From: Lysobacteraceae bacterium
GTDB lineage: Bacteria; Pseudomonadota; Gammaproteobacteria; Xanthomonadales; Xanthomonadaceae
Assembly: GCA_030681035.1 (NCBI GenBank)
Contig: JAUXUI010000035.1
Location: forward strand, 1-64,000
Direction of reading: 5' to 3'
DNA: 64,000 nt
In this document: positions 8,161 through 16,933 of the stretch, piece by piece
How the letters are laid out: each line of letters starts with the position of its first letter
Position numbering within the stretch: the stretch's first letter is position 1
Translations under genes and position numbers: made by a program
Notes under the pieces: generated by a model
Told to the model about the DNA's origin: nothing
Databases searched by the model: none
The model's input: only the letters and a program-made list of their open reading frames with translations

Positions 8161-9540
8161 TCAGCCGCCAAACCGGCGTTCCAGCATCGCAAACGCCGCA
8201 CGCAAGCCCTGCGCTTCACCGCCCACCGCACGCCCCGGGCGCTCGCTGTCGTTCCAGCTGAACACATCCAGATGCGCCCACGGCAACTCGGCCGGCACGA
8301 AGCGTTGCAGGTACAACGCGGCGGTGACCGAACCGGCCATGCGCGAGCCGCCCGAGTTGGCGAGATCGGCGATGGTGCTTTTCAGGTAGCGCTGATACGG
8401 CTGCCACAGCGGCATGCGCCACAGCGGGTCGTGCTCGGTGTGCCCGGCAGCCAGCCAGTCGTTGGCAAGCGCGTCGTCGTTGGCAAACAGCGCCGGCAGT
8501 TCCGGCCCCAGCGCAATGCGTGCGGCGCCGGTGAGGGTGGCGAAATCCAGGATCAGGCTCGGTTTGTGCTCGCTGGCATAGGCCAGCGCGTCGCACAGCA
8601 CCACCCGGCCTTCGGCATCGGTGTTGTCGATTTCAACACTCAGCCCAAGCCGGGTGGCGATCACCTCGCCCGGCCGATAGGCATTGGCGGCAATCGCATT
8701 TTCCACTGCCGGCACGTACAGGCGCAGATGCACCGGCAGCGCGCGCGCCATCACCAGTTCCGCAAGAGCAATGGCATGGGCGGCGCCGCCCATATCCTTT
8801 TTCATGTTGCGCATGCCGTCGGACGGTTTGATGTCGAGGCCGCCGGTATCAAAGCACACGCCTTTGCCAACCAGCGCAATTGCCGGGTGAGCGGGGTCGC
8901 CCCAGCTCAGTTCGATCAGGCGCGGCGAGCGATGGCTGGCGCGGCCCACCGCGTGGATCGCGGGAAAGCCCTGCGCCAGCAGATCATCGCCGGTGATAGC
9001 CGAAACTTGCGCATCATGACGCTTGGCAATTTCGCGCACCACCGCTTCGAGTTGATCCGGGCCCATGTCTTCGGTAGGCGTGTTGACCAGATCACGCACC
9101 CGGCAACAGGCGGCCAGTTGCGCCAGCCAGGCATCGTGTTTGCCATCGTCCAGCACCAGCCGCGCCGGTTCACGCACGGCTTTGCGATAGCGGTTGAAAC
9201 GGTAACTGCCAAGGCCCCAGCCAAGCGCGGCGCGGACGAAGTTGCGGCTCTGCCCCGGTGCCGCAAGCAGGCGATAGTCGCCATCGGGCACGCTGCTCGG
9301 CAGATGCGCCAACGCGAACGGGTCGTCGGCAGTGGTGATACCAGCCAACACCAGCGCTGCCTCGCCGTGCGCGCCGGGCACCACCAACGCGGTAGCCGGC
9401 GCTGCGGTAAACGCGTTGACCGCCGCCCAGCGTTGCACCGATTCGGGCTGGGTCTGCAAGAAATCGAACAACTGATCGCAACGCAGCGCATAAAGCGCGG
9501 TGGCATCGGTAGCGCGCGAAAAACCGGCGGGGAGGGTCAT
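8161..9540 (-). CDS. Leucyl aminopeptidase family protein (peptidase M17)
   Basis: A 459-aa M17 metallo-aminopeptidase that removes N-terminal residues from peptides in the cytoplasm. An upstream in-frame ATG at 9600 would add 20 residues (MTWIRVD...) unlike the family, so I prefer the ATG at 9540 (MTLPAGFSRAT). Metal-binding and catalytic blocks are present: 'GKGVCFDTGGLDIK', 'MKKDMGGAAHAIALAE', and the family signature 'NTDAEGRVVLCDAL'. It is shorter at the N terminus than PepA and resembles the PepB-like class. It lies 56 bp downstream of the HAD hydrolase gene on the same strand, probably in one operon. Confidence 0.9.
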   Translation of the reverse strand: MTLPAGFSRATDATALYALRCDQLFDFLQTQPESVQRWAAVNAFTAAPATALVVPGAHGEAALVLAGITTADDPFALAHLPSSVPDGDYRLLAAPGQSRNFVRAALGWGLGSYRFNRYRKAVREPARLVLDDGKHDAWLAQLAACCRVRDLVNTPTEDMGPDQLEAVVREIAKRHDAQVSAITGDDLLAQGFPAIHAVGRASHRSPRLIELSWGDPAHPAIALVGKGVCFDTGGLDIKPSDGMRNMKKDMGGAAHAIALAELVMARALPVHLRLYVPAVENAIAANAYRPGEVIATRLGLSVEIDNTDAEGRVVLCDALAYASEHKPSLILDFATLTGAARIALGPELPALFANDDALANDWLAAGHTEHDPLWRMPLWQPYQRYLKSTIADLANSGGSRMAGSVTAALYLQRFVPAELPWAHLDVFSWNDSERPGRAVGGEAQGLRAAFAMLERRFGG

Positions 9541-9596
9541 GGCAAAGTCCGTGAGTAGTGTGCAACGAGAGTAGAAAACATCAACGCGAATCCAGG

Positions 9597-10298
9597 TCAA
9601 TCCCAGACATGGTCATCAAGCCAGTCGGCCAGCGCGGTGAGATCGGGAAATTGCAGATGCGGCGTCACATCATCCACCGGCCACACGTGGCCGTGGCGAT
9701 TGATCCAGCAGCCGCGCAAGCCCGCACCGTGCGCACCTACCACATCCAGATGCGGATCATCGCCAACATGCAACACCTCGCCGGGCGCCAGCTTCAAGCG
9801 TGCGCAGGCGGCGTGGAAAATACTGGCATCGGGCTTGGCCGCACCGTGCTCGCGGGCACCCAGTTGAAACGCAAAGCGCCCAGCCAGCGGCGTCAGCGCA
9901 AGGTCGGCATTGCCATTGGTCAAGGCCGCAATCGGCACCCGCGCCGCGATCCGATCCAGCGCGGCGAGTACATCGGGATACAGCTCCACCGCATTGCGCG
10001 CGGCAAAAAACACCGCGTAGGCATGCTCGCTGTGCGTCGGATCATGGCCGGAATCCGCCAGCGCGTGGCGCAACGACAGCATGCGCTGCATGCTGTAATC
10101 ATGCGATAGATGCGGATTGTCGCGGGCGATCTGGTCGCGCAACGCACGCATTGCCATCACCGGAAAACGCTCGGCAGCACGCGGCGCGTGTTCGCACAAC
10201 CAATCGTGCAGCACCGCCTCGGCACGCTCGATGACCGGCTCGATTGGCCACAGTGTATCGTCGAGATCCAGGGTAATGGCGCGTGGGCGAAAACTCAT
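9597..10298 (-). CDS. HAD-superfamily hydrolase (YjjG/phosphoglycolate phosphatase-like)
   Basis: A 233-aa haloacid dehalogenase-fold phosphatase. Motif I 'ITLDLDDTLW' supplies the nucleophile Asp and the acid/base Asp, motif II is 'IAALTNGNAD', the Lys is in 'GAAKPDASIF', and motif IV is 'HVGDDPHLDVVGAHGAG'. The C1 cap is helical. Substrates of this branch are small phosphates such as nucleotides; the actual one is unknown. It is first in a probable two-gene operon with the M17 peptidase. Confidence 0.9.
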   Translation of the reverse strand: MSFRPRAITLDLDDTLWPIEPVIERAEAVLHDWLCEHAPRAAERFPVMAMRALRDQIARDNPHLSHDYSMQRMLSLRHALADSGHDPTHSEHAYAVFFAARNAVELYPDVLAALDRIAARVPIAALTNGNADLALTPLAGRFAFQLGAREHGAAKPDASIFHAACARLKLAPGEVLHVGDDPHLDVVGAHGAGLRGCWINRHGHVWPVDDVTPHLQFPDLTALADWLDDHVWD

Positions 10299-10845
10299 CG
10301 CAGCATTCTAACCGGGCATCGATGAATGCGGCGTCGCGGCGTTCGAGATACGCAAAGCGTGTGCTGTACAGCATCGGGTTTGAAATTTAACGGTGGTTGG
10401 CGCGGCTCGCGCGGTCGCCCACAGGATGGGCTCCAGGGGGCTTCAAGGCGTTTGTGGGAGCGCGCCTTGCGCGCGAAGCTGTCGCACGATGGTTCGCCGG
10501 CAGGCCGGCTCCCACAACAGCACGGATTGGCACCAGCGAGCAACACAGTTGCTACAGGCAGGCATTCACGCCCTGTGAGAGATCACCCTGTGGGAACCCT
10601 GTGGGCGACGCTTCTACCGCCCCACGATGGTCACTGACCGAGCGCATCGATCCCCAACGCATCCGTGCGTCAGACTTGCTTTGGCCGCTTTGCGCCGCTA
10701 CTGGCGTTCGTTTCACCATGCCATTCGGTACGCATGCCGGGGCGGTTCGCTGCCCGCTTCGTCGCTGGTCTGAGCTGGTTCGTGTCTGCAATGGCTACTC
10801 GGCATTGCAGCCCATCAACCGATACGCCGCACGAGCGGAGGGCCT
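10299..10845. repeat. Intergenic region with several REP palindromes, no gene seen
   Basis: This 547-bp gap holds no convincing gene. It contains dispersed palindromic repeats of two kinds. One is a 'gtcgcccacaggatgggc' element at about 10410-10427, related to the perfect hairpin at 21389-21461, with a partial inverse near 10583-10603. The other is a 'tgtgggagcgcgccttgcgc' REP from 10453, closed by 'ggctcccaca' at 10507-10516. The last 70 bp lead into the TIR gene. Confidence 0.7.
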
Positions 10846-12984
10846 ACGAACGACTTCCGATACAAAGCATTCATCAGCTATAGCTGGGCCGACAAGGCCT
10901 GGGGCACGTGGCTGCATCGCGTGCTGGAGGCATATCGCCCGCCCAAGGGGATGAACGTCGCGGCACGACCGCTGTATCCGATCTTCAAGGACCGCGAAGA
11001 GGAAGCCGCCGGCGCGTCGATTGGTGCGTCGATCGAGGCCGCGCTGGGGGCGTCGGAATTCCTGATTGTGTTGTGCTCGCCGCGTGCGGTGGCGTCACCG
11101 TGGGTCAACCACGAAGTCGCCTGGTTCAAGATCCATCGTGACCCGAAGAAAATCCTGGCGCTGATCGTCGGCGGCGAACCTGGCTCCTCGGAGGCACCAG
11201 CCGAGGCAGCGGACGCGTGTTTCCCGGCGACATTGCTGCATCAGGTCAACGCTGATCTGCTGGCGACCGAGGTGCTCGCAGACGCGCCGCTGGCAGCAGA
11301 TGCGCGCGCCCACGGCGATGGCAAACGACTCGCCAAACTCAAACTCGCCGCGGCAATGATGGGGGTCGGCCTTGATACCTTGGTGCAACGCGACGACCGC
11401 CGCCGTGCTGCGCGCCGACGGCTGCTGCTGGTTGGGCTGATGGCGCTGTCCACGGTGCTTGCCGGCCTTTCGATTTTTGCGTTCAACCAGCGCGACGCGG
11501 CGCTGCACGCACGCAATCAGGCGGTCGCCTCGAAACAGGAGGCCGAGTTCCAGCGCGACCAGGCGCAGGGCTTGGTCGAGTTCATGGTCACCGACCTGCG
11601 CAAGCGCCTCGACGCGGTCGGGCGGCTGGATGTACTGGAAGCGGTCGGCAGCCAACTCGCCGACTTTTACGCCAAACAAAACCTCGCCACGCTCGATCCC
11701 GACGCGCTTGGCCGCCGCGCCCGCGTGCAGTTGTTGCTGGGCGAGGTCGATAACTTGCGCGGCAATCTCGATCCTGCCCTCGCCCGCTATCGCGAGGCGG
11801 CAGCGACCACGCAGGAACTCCTGCACCGCGACCCGGACAATCAACAGCGGATTTTCGACCATGCGCAGGCGGTGTTCTGGGTTGGCCAGATTGCCTGGCA
11901 GCGCGGCGATGCGGCAACGGCGCGGTCGTTCTGGACGCAGTACTACGCGCAGGCGCAGCGGCTGGTGGCGCTGGATCCGGACAGGGATGCCTGGCAGGCG
12001 GAGGTCGATTACGCTAACAGCAATCTTGGCACGCTGGAAATGGATCAAGGCAATGCTGCCGAGGCGGAGCAGTACTTTCGCAATTCGCTTGCGGTCTCCT
12101 CGCGGCTGCTGGCGAAGGACGCGAAGGATGTAGATCGGGTCATCGCTGCAGGGCAATCCTATGCCTGGCTGGCAAATGCGCTGTTTCACCAAGCCAAACT
12201 TGACGAAGCGCAAACGGCACGGCGTGCCGAACTAGATTTGTACGAGACCTGGTTAATAAATAGGGCTGAAAACGCCAAAATAAGAAACGTTGAGTCAATC
12301 GCACGCTATAACCTCGCCGATATTTTGCTGGCAGCAGGACAAATTGAAGAAGCCTCGACCGAGGCGAGGGTGGCGGTCAAGCTGGCGGACGACATACGCG
12401 GCAATGACCCTGAAAACCTCGAGCTGGCCGACCGCGCCAGCCTGGCCCACACCCTGCTCGGGGAAGCGTACGGGCATGCCGGCCAGACCGGTGCAGCCCG
12501 TCAACAATTGGCGGCTGCCATCGCCATCGCCGATCGCCTGGTCGCGAAAGACGATTCCATCGTGCGCTGGCGCGGCAAGGTCGGCGCGCTGCCGCGGCTG
12601 ATCCTGGCGCGGCTGGAAGCGCGCTCCGATCAGCCCGCAACCGCCTCGGCCACCTACCTTCGCTTGATTTCCAGCTTGCGCCCGCTGCTCGCGACCAGCA
12701 CCAGCGAACAGTCGATCGAAAGCATCTATTGCGCGGCGCTGGCTGGGCAGGCGCGACTGGCACCGCAAAACCACGGCGCTAACTGGCGGGAAATCATCGC
12801 AATGCTGGAGCCAAAGCCCGAGCGCCATAGCCCGAAGACGCTGACCGTATTGGCCGAAGCATTGGTCAACAGTGAACGCGCCGACACCGCGAAATCCATC
12901 GTCGCGAAACTGTACCAGGCCGGCTATCGCCATCCCGAATTCATGGCATTGCTGAACATCTATCCCGTGCTGAGCCCCCCTTGA
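10846..12984 (+). CDS. TIR domain - transmembrane - TPR protein with apparent ACG start
   Basis: From codon 10846 the frame reads 'TNDFRYKAFISYSWADKAW', exactly where a TIR protein would start with M. That codon is ACG, with GGAGGG at 10837-10842. There is no in-frame ATG, GTG or TTG between the stop at 10771 and Met26 at 10921, and that Met lies inside the TIR fold. Counting from ACG the protein is 712 aa: TIR domain (about 1-150) with the box-1 'FISYS' and Glu90 in 'SPWVNHEVAW', the position of the NADase glutamate in bacterial TIRs; a membrane helix at about 189-215; then a helical TPR-like region to the end. TIR proteins often act in phage defence or signalling. Either a rare ACG start is used or the start was lost by mutation. 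Confidence 0.8.
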   Translation, partial: TNDFRYKAFISYSWADKAWGTWLHRVLEAYRPPKGMNVAARPLYPIFKDREEEAAGASIGASIEAALGASEFLIVLCSPRAVASPWVNHEVAWFKIHRDPKKILALIVGGEPGSSEAPAEAADACFPATLLHQVNADLLATEVLADAPLAADARAHGDGKRLAKLKLAAAMMGVGLDTLVQRDDRRRAARRRLLLVGLMALSTVLAGLSIFAFNQRDAALHARNQAVASKQEAEFQRDQAQGLVEFMVTDLRKRLDAVGRLDVLEAVGSQLADFYAKQNLATLDPDALGRRARVQLLLGEVDNLRGNLDPALARYREAAATTQELLHRDPDNQQRIFDHAQAVFWVGQIAWQRGDAATARSFWTQYYAQAQRLVALDPDRDAWQAEVDYANSNLGTLEMDQGNAAEAEQYFRNSLAVSSRLLAKDAKDVDRVIAAGQSYAWLANALFHQAKLDEAQTARRAELDLYETWLINRAENAKIRNVESIARYNLADILLAAGQIEEASTEARVAVKLADDIRGNDPENLELADRASLAHTLLGEAYGHAGQTGAARQQLAAAIAIADRLVAKDDSIVRWRGKVGALPRLILARLEARSDQPATASATYLRLISSLRPLLATSTSEQSIESIYCAALAGQARLAPQNHGANWREIIAMLEPKPERHSPKTLTVLAEALVNSERADTAKSIVAKLYQAGYRHPEFMALLNIYPVLSPP

Positions 12985-13066
12985 ATTCACCGCGCGTTGC
13001 GGTGCTGTGTCTGCTTGAGTGACCTGCCGCAACGCCCCCTCGTTGCAAGCCAAAAGGAAAATAACC

Positions 13067-13873
13067 ATGAACCATTCTGCTTCCCTGCTGCTCGCCTGCA
13101 CCGTCACCGCACTGCTGGCCGGCTGCCAGCAAGACGCGCAAACCCAAGACACAGCAACCAAGGCGCCGAAGTCCGCCGAAGGTACCAAGGCCGAGGCCGC
13201 CGCTGCCGCTCCGATGCTGGTCGCCGACACCGCCCTCGATCAAGCCTGGCCGCCAGCCGGGTGCCCCGATGCCGCCGCAGTGCGCGCTTTCATCGCCAAT
13301 CTCGGCAATCAACAGTTTTCGAGCTATCTCGGGTTGTATTCGGGCGATGACAACCCGGTCAGCAATGGCAACATCGTGTGGCTAGGCTATGCCCACGGGG
13401 CTTCGATCCAGCCACCGAATACCGCGACGATTGTGCCGAAGACTGCTTCGGGGCAGGGCTGGATGTTGCGTTGGAACATCAGTGACCGGGTCGCGATTGG
13501 CGGCAATTCGGCAAAACAGGCTTTTTCCAGCCACTACGCCTGGGATTACGACGCGAGCCGTGATGGCGATTACGCGGTCGCCGCGCTCGCCATCAACAAG
13601 TGCACGCAACACGGCAACAACCCGCCGAGTTGCGAGCAGCCACTGTTCGGCAAGGACGCGTGGCAGGCGGACGAGCGCGGCCACGATTTCGATATCTGTC
13701 CGCCGGTCATCCTCAGCGAAGATCCGACCTCGCTGTATGCCTTTGACCGGAATACCACTCAGGCCACCTACGACTACAGCCTGGCGTTCATCCTGCGCAG
13801 CGGCGATACCAAAGCGGGCATGCGCATCATCATTGATCCGAAAGTTATAGGCGGCGGCGTGCAAACGCGCTAA
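13067..13873 (+). CDS. Putative lipoprotein of unknown function
   Basis: A 268-aa protein. I chose the ATG at 13067, preceded by 'aaggaaaat', because it starts a classical lipoprotein signal: MNHSAS, a hydrophobic stretch, then lipobox 'LLAGC' with Cys at about residue 20. An upstream ATG at 13019 would bury the signal. A low-complexity Ala/Lys/Glu linker follows to about residue 50. The mature domain contains 'SGQGWMLRWNISDRVAIGG', several Trp/Tyr residues, and Cys pairs ('CTQHGNNPPSC', 'FDICPPV') that could form disulfides. I do not recognise the fold. It starts 82 bp after the TIR gene and may share its transcript. Confidence 0.75.
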   Translation: MNHSASLLLACTVTALLAGCQQDAQTQDTATKAPKSAEGTKAEAAAAAPMLVADTALDQAWPPAGCPDAAAVRAFIANLGNQQFSSYLGLYSGDDNPVSNGNIVWLGYAHGASIQPPNTATIVPKTASGQGWMLRWNISDRVAIGGNSAKQAFSSHYAWDYDASRDGDYAVAALAINKCTQHGNNPPSCEQPLFGKDAWQADERGHDFDICPPVILSEDPTSLYAFDRNTTQATYDYSLAFILRSGDTKAGMRIIIDPKVIGGGVQTR

Positions 13874-14019
13874 CCCAACCGCGCCGATCTCCCTGCAGCG
13901 GGTGCCTCGGCTTACCTGCCGTCCCGGCAGGCAAGCATGGGCAAACGCTGCGGTGAAGCAACGCCCGGGCGGCAGCCGCCCGGGTTTCCAACCGGCGGAA
14001 ATCGGGGTCACCGGAAATC

Positions 14020-14084
14020 GGGGTCAGGTCTAGCATCGCGGAAATCGGGGTCAAGCGGAAATCGGGGTCAGGTCTAGCATCGTA
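14020..14084 (+). repeat. Two REP copies at the 3' side of the RAYT gene
   Basis: The core 'ggggtcaggtctagcatcg' occurs at 14020-14038 and again at 14064-14082, each preceded by 'cggaaatcggggtca'-type short repeats from 13994. The same core in inverted orientation follows the other end of the transposase gene at 14974-15058, so the gene is bracketed by inverted REPs, the usual arrangement for REP-associated transposases. Confidence 0.85.
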
Positions 14085-14091
14085 GCATCCG

Positions 14092-14952
14092 CTATGCCCG
14101 CCTCAGCTGCCGGCTCGCGCGCACCAGCCGCCCGACGGTGGTGAAGTGGACACCGAAGAATTCGGCGATCTGCTGGTAGCTGTATTCGCCGCTGGCATGT
14201 GCCGCAATCATCGCCGCCTCGCGACTCGTATGCGCGGCGGCGATGTTCGCCAAGGGCGGCGCGGGCGGGCGGCGATGGGCGCGCGGAATGTTGACGTCGG
14301 CCTTGGCCGATTCGAGCGCCGCAGGTGCGTTCTGCATGCGCGTGGCGAACGCATCGTCACCCAGGAACACCTGCCGGTTGAGGTGGCGCCAGATCGACTC
14401 GCCGCCGATACCTTCCGCCACAAACGCGGCGTAGCGTTGCACGGCCTGGGTGCGATGGGTACCGAATTGCGCCAGCAGGCCATCCACCACCAACCACGGC
14501 GGTAGCTCGTCCATTCCGACCGTCGCGCGATAACTGCTCCACCGCCATGCCGCCGGCTCGGCCACCATGCCGGCGCGCACCGGGTTGAGCACCACGTACC
14601 GCGTCAGCTCGCGAAGGTAACTGTCGGCATCCACCAGGACCGCCTTGTAGCGCCCCTGAAACAGGTGCCCTACCCGGCCGTGGCGGCGATTGCTCATCTG
14701 CGTGTAGACGCCATTGAGCTGGCGCATGCCTTTCGACAGATTCTTGTCCGGCGTCTCGATCACCAGGTGGTAGTGATTGCCCATCAAGCAATAGGCATGA
14801 CAGACCCAACTCGCGTCCGCCACCACCTGCGCCAGGATTTCCAGAAACCGCGAACGGTCCGCGTCATCCTCATAGATCGCCTCACGCCGATCACCACGCG
14901 AGGTGACGTGGTACAGCGCCCCACAGAACTCAATGCGGATCGGTCTCGCCAT
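14092..14952 (-). CDS. REP-associated tyrosine transposase (Y1, IS200-like HUH)
   Basis: A 286-aa RAYT/TnpA-REP protein. The N-terminal 'MARPIRIEFCGALYHVTSRG' is typical. The HUH metal-binding motif is His-Tyr-His in 'GNHYHLVIETP' (about residues 60-70), and the catalytic Tyr is probably within 'YLRELTRYVVLNPVRAGMV' (about 110-130). A C-terminal helix-turn-helix-like region ('YSYQQIAEFFGVHFTTVGRLV') could read the palindrome. RAYTs cut and mobilise REP hairpins as single-stranded DNA. The gene looks intact and is bracketed by inverted REPs. A truncated copy of its 5' end is at 16340-16479, and gene-less REP pairs are at 26509-26576. Confidence 0.92.
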   Translation of the reverse strand: MARPIRIEFCGALYHVTSRGDRREAIYEDDADRSRFLEILAQVVADASWVCHAYCLMGNHYHLVIETPDKNLSKGMRQLNGVYTQMSNRRHGRVGHLFQGRYKAVLVDADSYLRELTRYVVLNPVRAGMVAEPAAWRWSSYRATVGMDELPPWLVVDGLLAQFGTHRTQAVQRYAAFVAEGIGGESIWRHLNRQVFLGDDAFATRMQNAPAALESAKADVNIPRAHRRPPAPPLANIAAAHTSREAAMIAAHASGEYSYQQIAEFFGVHFTTVGRLVRASRQLRRA

Positions 14953-14973
14953 TGGCCCAATCTACCGCGCCTC

Positions 14974-15058
14974 ATGCAACAATGCTAGACCTGACCCCAA
15001 AGCCCCCCCAAAGCCCTACCGAAGCCCTCGCTCATGCAACAATGCTAGACCTGACCCC
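14974..15058 (-). repeat. Two direct REP copies at the 5' side of the RAYT gene
   Basis: The sequence 'atgcaacaatgctagacctg' plus 'acccc' occurs at 14974-14998 and 15034-15058, separated by 'aagcccc' repeats. It is the inverse of the REP core at 14020-14084. The same end, with 'tctaccgcgcctc' before it, reappears at 16441-16479. Confidence 0.88.
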
Positions 15059-15089
15059 GAAGCCCTCGTGACCCCGAAGCCCTCGGCGC

Positions 15090-15135
15090 CGAGCTTGCGG
15101 ATCCCGAGCTTGCGCCTGCGCGTACCGAGCTTGCG
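15090..15135 (+). repeat. Short direct repeats upstream of the AI-2E permease
   Basis: The decamer 'cgagcttgcg' starts at 15090, 15105 and 15126, spaced 15 and 21 bp, with a weaker 'agcttgagcg' at 15141. They end 65 bp before the permease start. They could be repeat-slippage products or a regulatory binding array; the sequence alone does not decide. Confidence 0.5.
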
Positions 15136-15200
15136 CGACAGCTTGAGCGGCGCTTGTGTGTACACTGCTCGGCACCGAATTACGCCAGCGTGAGCCGACC

Positions 15201-16283
15201 ATGAACAGCAACCTGCGCGACCCCGAGCGGCCAACGCCGACGCCGGAGGATTGGGGCTCACAGGCTCACGTGCATACCCTGGTGATGTTGGCGATCACCT
15301 TGATTGCGCTGTATTTGTGTTTTCGCATGCTGGTGCCGTTTCTGTCGGCGCTGGCGTGGGCTCTGGCGCTGGCAGTGTTGGTCATGCCGCTGCATCGGCG
15401 ACTCGAGGCGCGATTCAAGTCGGTCAACCTGGTCGCGGCAGTGTCGGTGCTGATCGCCGCGCTGATTGTCGTGGTCCCCGTGATCCTGGTGACGGTGAAC
15501 ATGATCGACGAGGCAGTCATCGGCGTCGGCCACGTCCAGGTGCAAGTGACCTCCGGCCACTGGCGCAGCCTGATCGCCGAGCACCCGCAGCTTACTGCGC
15601 TGGTGGACTGGATCGACATCGAGTTCGATATCCCGGGCACGGTGACGGCGGCATCGGGAACCCTGAGCGATATCGCCGGCAATATCGTCAAAGGCTCGCT
15701 GCAACAGGTCGTTGAACTGCTGCTGATCTTCTACTTCCTGTTCTATTTTCTGCGTGACCGACGCGCCGCATTGACCTCGATCCGCTTCCTGTCGCCGCTG
15801 TCAGCGCCGCAAATGGCGCGCTTGTTCGAACGCGTGTCGGACACGCTGCACGCCACCTTGTACGGCACCTTCAGCGTGGCGATGGTGCAAGGCGCGCTCG
15901 GCGGATTGATGTTCTGGGCGCTGGGTTTGCCGGCGCCTTTGCTGTGGGGCATGGTCATGGGGCTGCTGGCGATCGTCCCCGTACTCGGCGCATTTCTGAT
16001 CTGGATCCCGGCTGCCGCGTTCCTGCTGCTGACGGGCCACCCAGTGCAAGCGCTAATTTTGGCCGTCTGGGGAACCGTCATGGTCGGCGGCATCGACAAT
16101 GTGTTGTACCCGATACTGGTGGGCAATCGTCTGCACATGCACACCATGCAGGCATTCATTTCCATCGTCGGCGGCCTGTTCGTATTCGGCGCCGCCGGGC
16201 TGATTCTGGGGCCAGTGGTACTCACCACGACGACCGCGTTGTTCGAGGTGTGGCGCTATCCGGAAGCCAGCGCGACCGAGTGA
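15201..16283 (+). CDS. AI-2E family transporter (PerM/TqsA-like permease)
   Basis: A 360-aa polytopic membrane protein of the AI-2 exporter-like superfamily. I start it at the ATG at 15201 (MNSNLRDPERP) instead of the upstream ATG at 15156, because the adjacent repeats run up to the latter. Helices are visible at about residues 30-50, 55-75, 95-120, 185-205, 230-290 and 300-350, with 'FYFLFYFLRDRR' and the glycine-rich 'LPAPLLWGMVMGLLAIVPVLG' region characteristic of the family. Family members export small molecules or act as Na+/H+ antiporters; the substrate here is unknown. It sits between a RAYT gene and a RAYT fragment, so repeat insertion has reshaped both flanks. Confidence 0.88.
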   Translation: MNSNLRDPERPTPTPEDWGSQAHVHTLVMLAITLIALYLCFRMLVPFLSALAWALALAVLVMPLHRRLEARFKSVNLVAAVSVLIAALIVVVPVILVTVNMIDEAVIGVGHVQVQVTSGHWRSLIAEHPQLTALVDWIDIEFDIPGTVTAASGTLSDIAGNIVKGSLQQVVELLLIFYFLFYFLRDRRAALTSIRFLSPLSAPQMARLFERVSDTLHATLYGTFSVAMVQGALGGLMFWALGLPAPLLWGMVMGLLAIVPVLGAFLIWIPAAAFLLLTGHPVQALILAVWGTVMVGGIDNVLYPILVGNRLHMHTMQAFISIVGGLFVFGAAGLILGPVVLTTTTALFEVWRYPEASATE

Positions 16284-16339
16284 TCTAGCCAGGCGCAGGC
16301 GCGCGCCTGCGGCGGGGCAAGCACGCGGGGCAAGCACGG

Positions 16340-16479
16340 ACAGCCACAAGCCGCGATCGCCTCGCGCCGATCGCCCCGCGACGGAACGTAGTACAGCGCC
16401 ACACAGCACTCGATTCGGATCGGTCTCGCCGTTGGCCCAATCTACCGCGCCTCATGCAACAATGCTAGACCTGACCCCG
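16340..16479 (-). pseudogene. Truncated 5' end of a RAYT gene with its REP
   Basis: Positions 16343-16479 repeat the 5' end of the RAYT gene plus its flanking REP (compare 14874-15000). The minus strand encodes 'ARPIRIECCVALYYVPSRGD', matching the first residues of the intact protein, then diverges. The start codon has become ACG. Only about 30 codons remain, so this is a dead partial copy left downstream of the permease. Confidence 0.85.
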
Positions 16480-16636
16480 AAGCCCCTCCCCGAAGCCCCT
16501 CGGGTTGCCGACCGCGTCGGATGGCGGCGCTGAATCGAAGGGTGCGGCATGTGCGTCACCGTACGCGGCGCATGGCCCGCCACCTCGTCTGTTGGAGCTA
16601 TTGACAACACAGCCTCTCGTTGGCACCATCTCCAAC

Positions 16637-16933
16637 ATGAAGGCCACAGAGCTGTTCCGTCGTCGTATTGTCTACGCGGAGCATGCGTTCGCAGAGTTGG
16701 TGCTTTGGCAGCTTCCGCACCCCCTCGAAGGTTCAGCTCACGCATACAAATACCGGCTCGCCTATGTCGTGGACGGACAGTGCGTCCTTCGCTACGACAA
16801 CGAGGCAGGAAAGGGCGATCATCGCCACTACGGGCGCAAGGAAAGCAAGTACACCTTTTCCGGCCCCGAGAAGCTGATCGCCGACTTCCAACGCGACATC
16901 AGGAGGTGGAATGATGAAAACCGTGACCCTTGA
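16637..16933 (+). CDS. DUF6516-like small protein, probable toxin of a TA pair
   Basis: A 98-aa protein starting at ATG 16637 (MKATELFRRRIVY). The body contains 'KYRLAYVVDGQCVLRYDNE', 'GDHRHYGRKESKYTF' and 'LIADFQRDIRRW', which I associate with the DUF6516 family of small proteins found next to HVO_A0114-type DNA-binding proteins. Its 3' end overlaps the next gene by 23 bp. TTGACA at 16601-16606 is a candidate -35 box without a clear -10, and there is no strong ribosome binding site. The toxin role is inferred from the two-gene context. Confidence 0.7.
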   Translation: MKATELFRRRIVYAEHAFAELVLWQLPHPLEGSAHAYKYRLAYVVDGQCVLRYDNEAGKGDHRHYGRKESKYTFSGPEKLIADFQRDIRRWNDENRDP

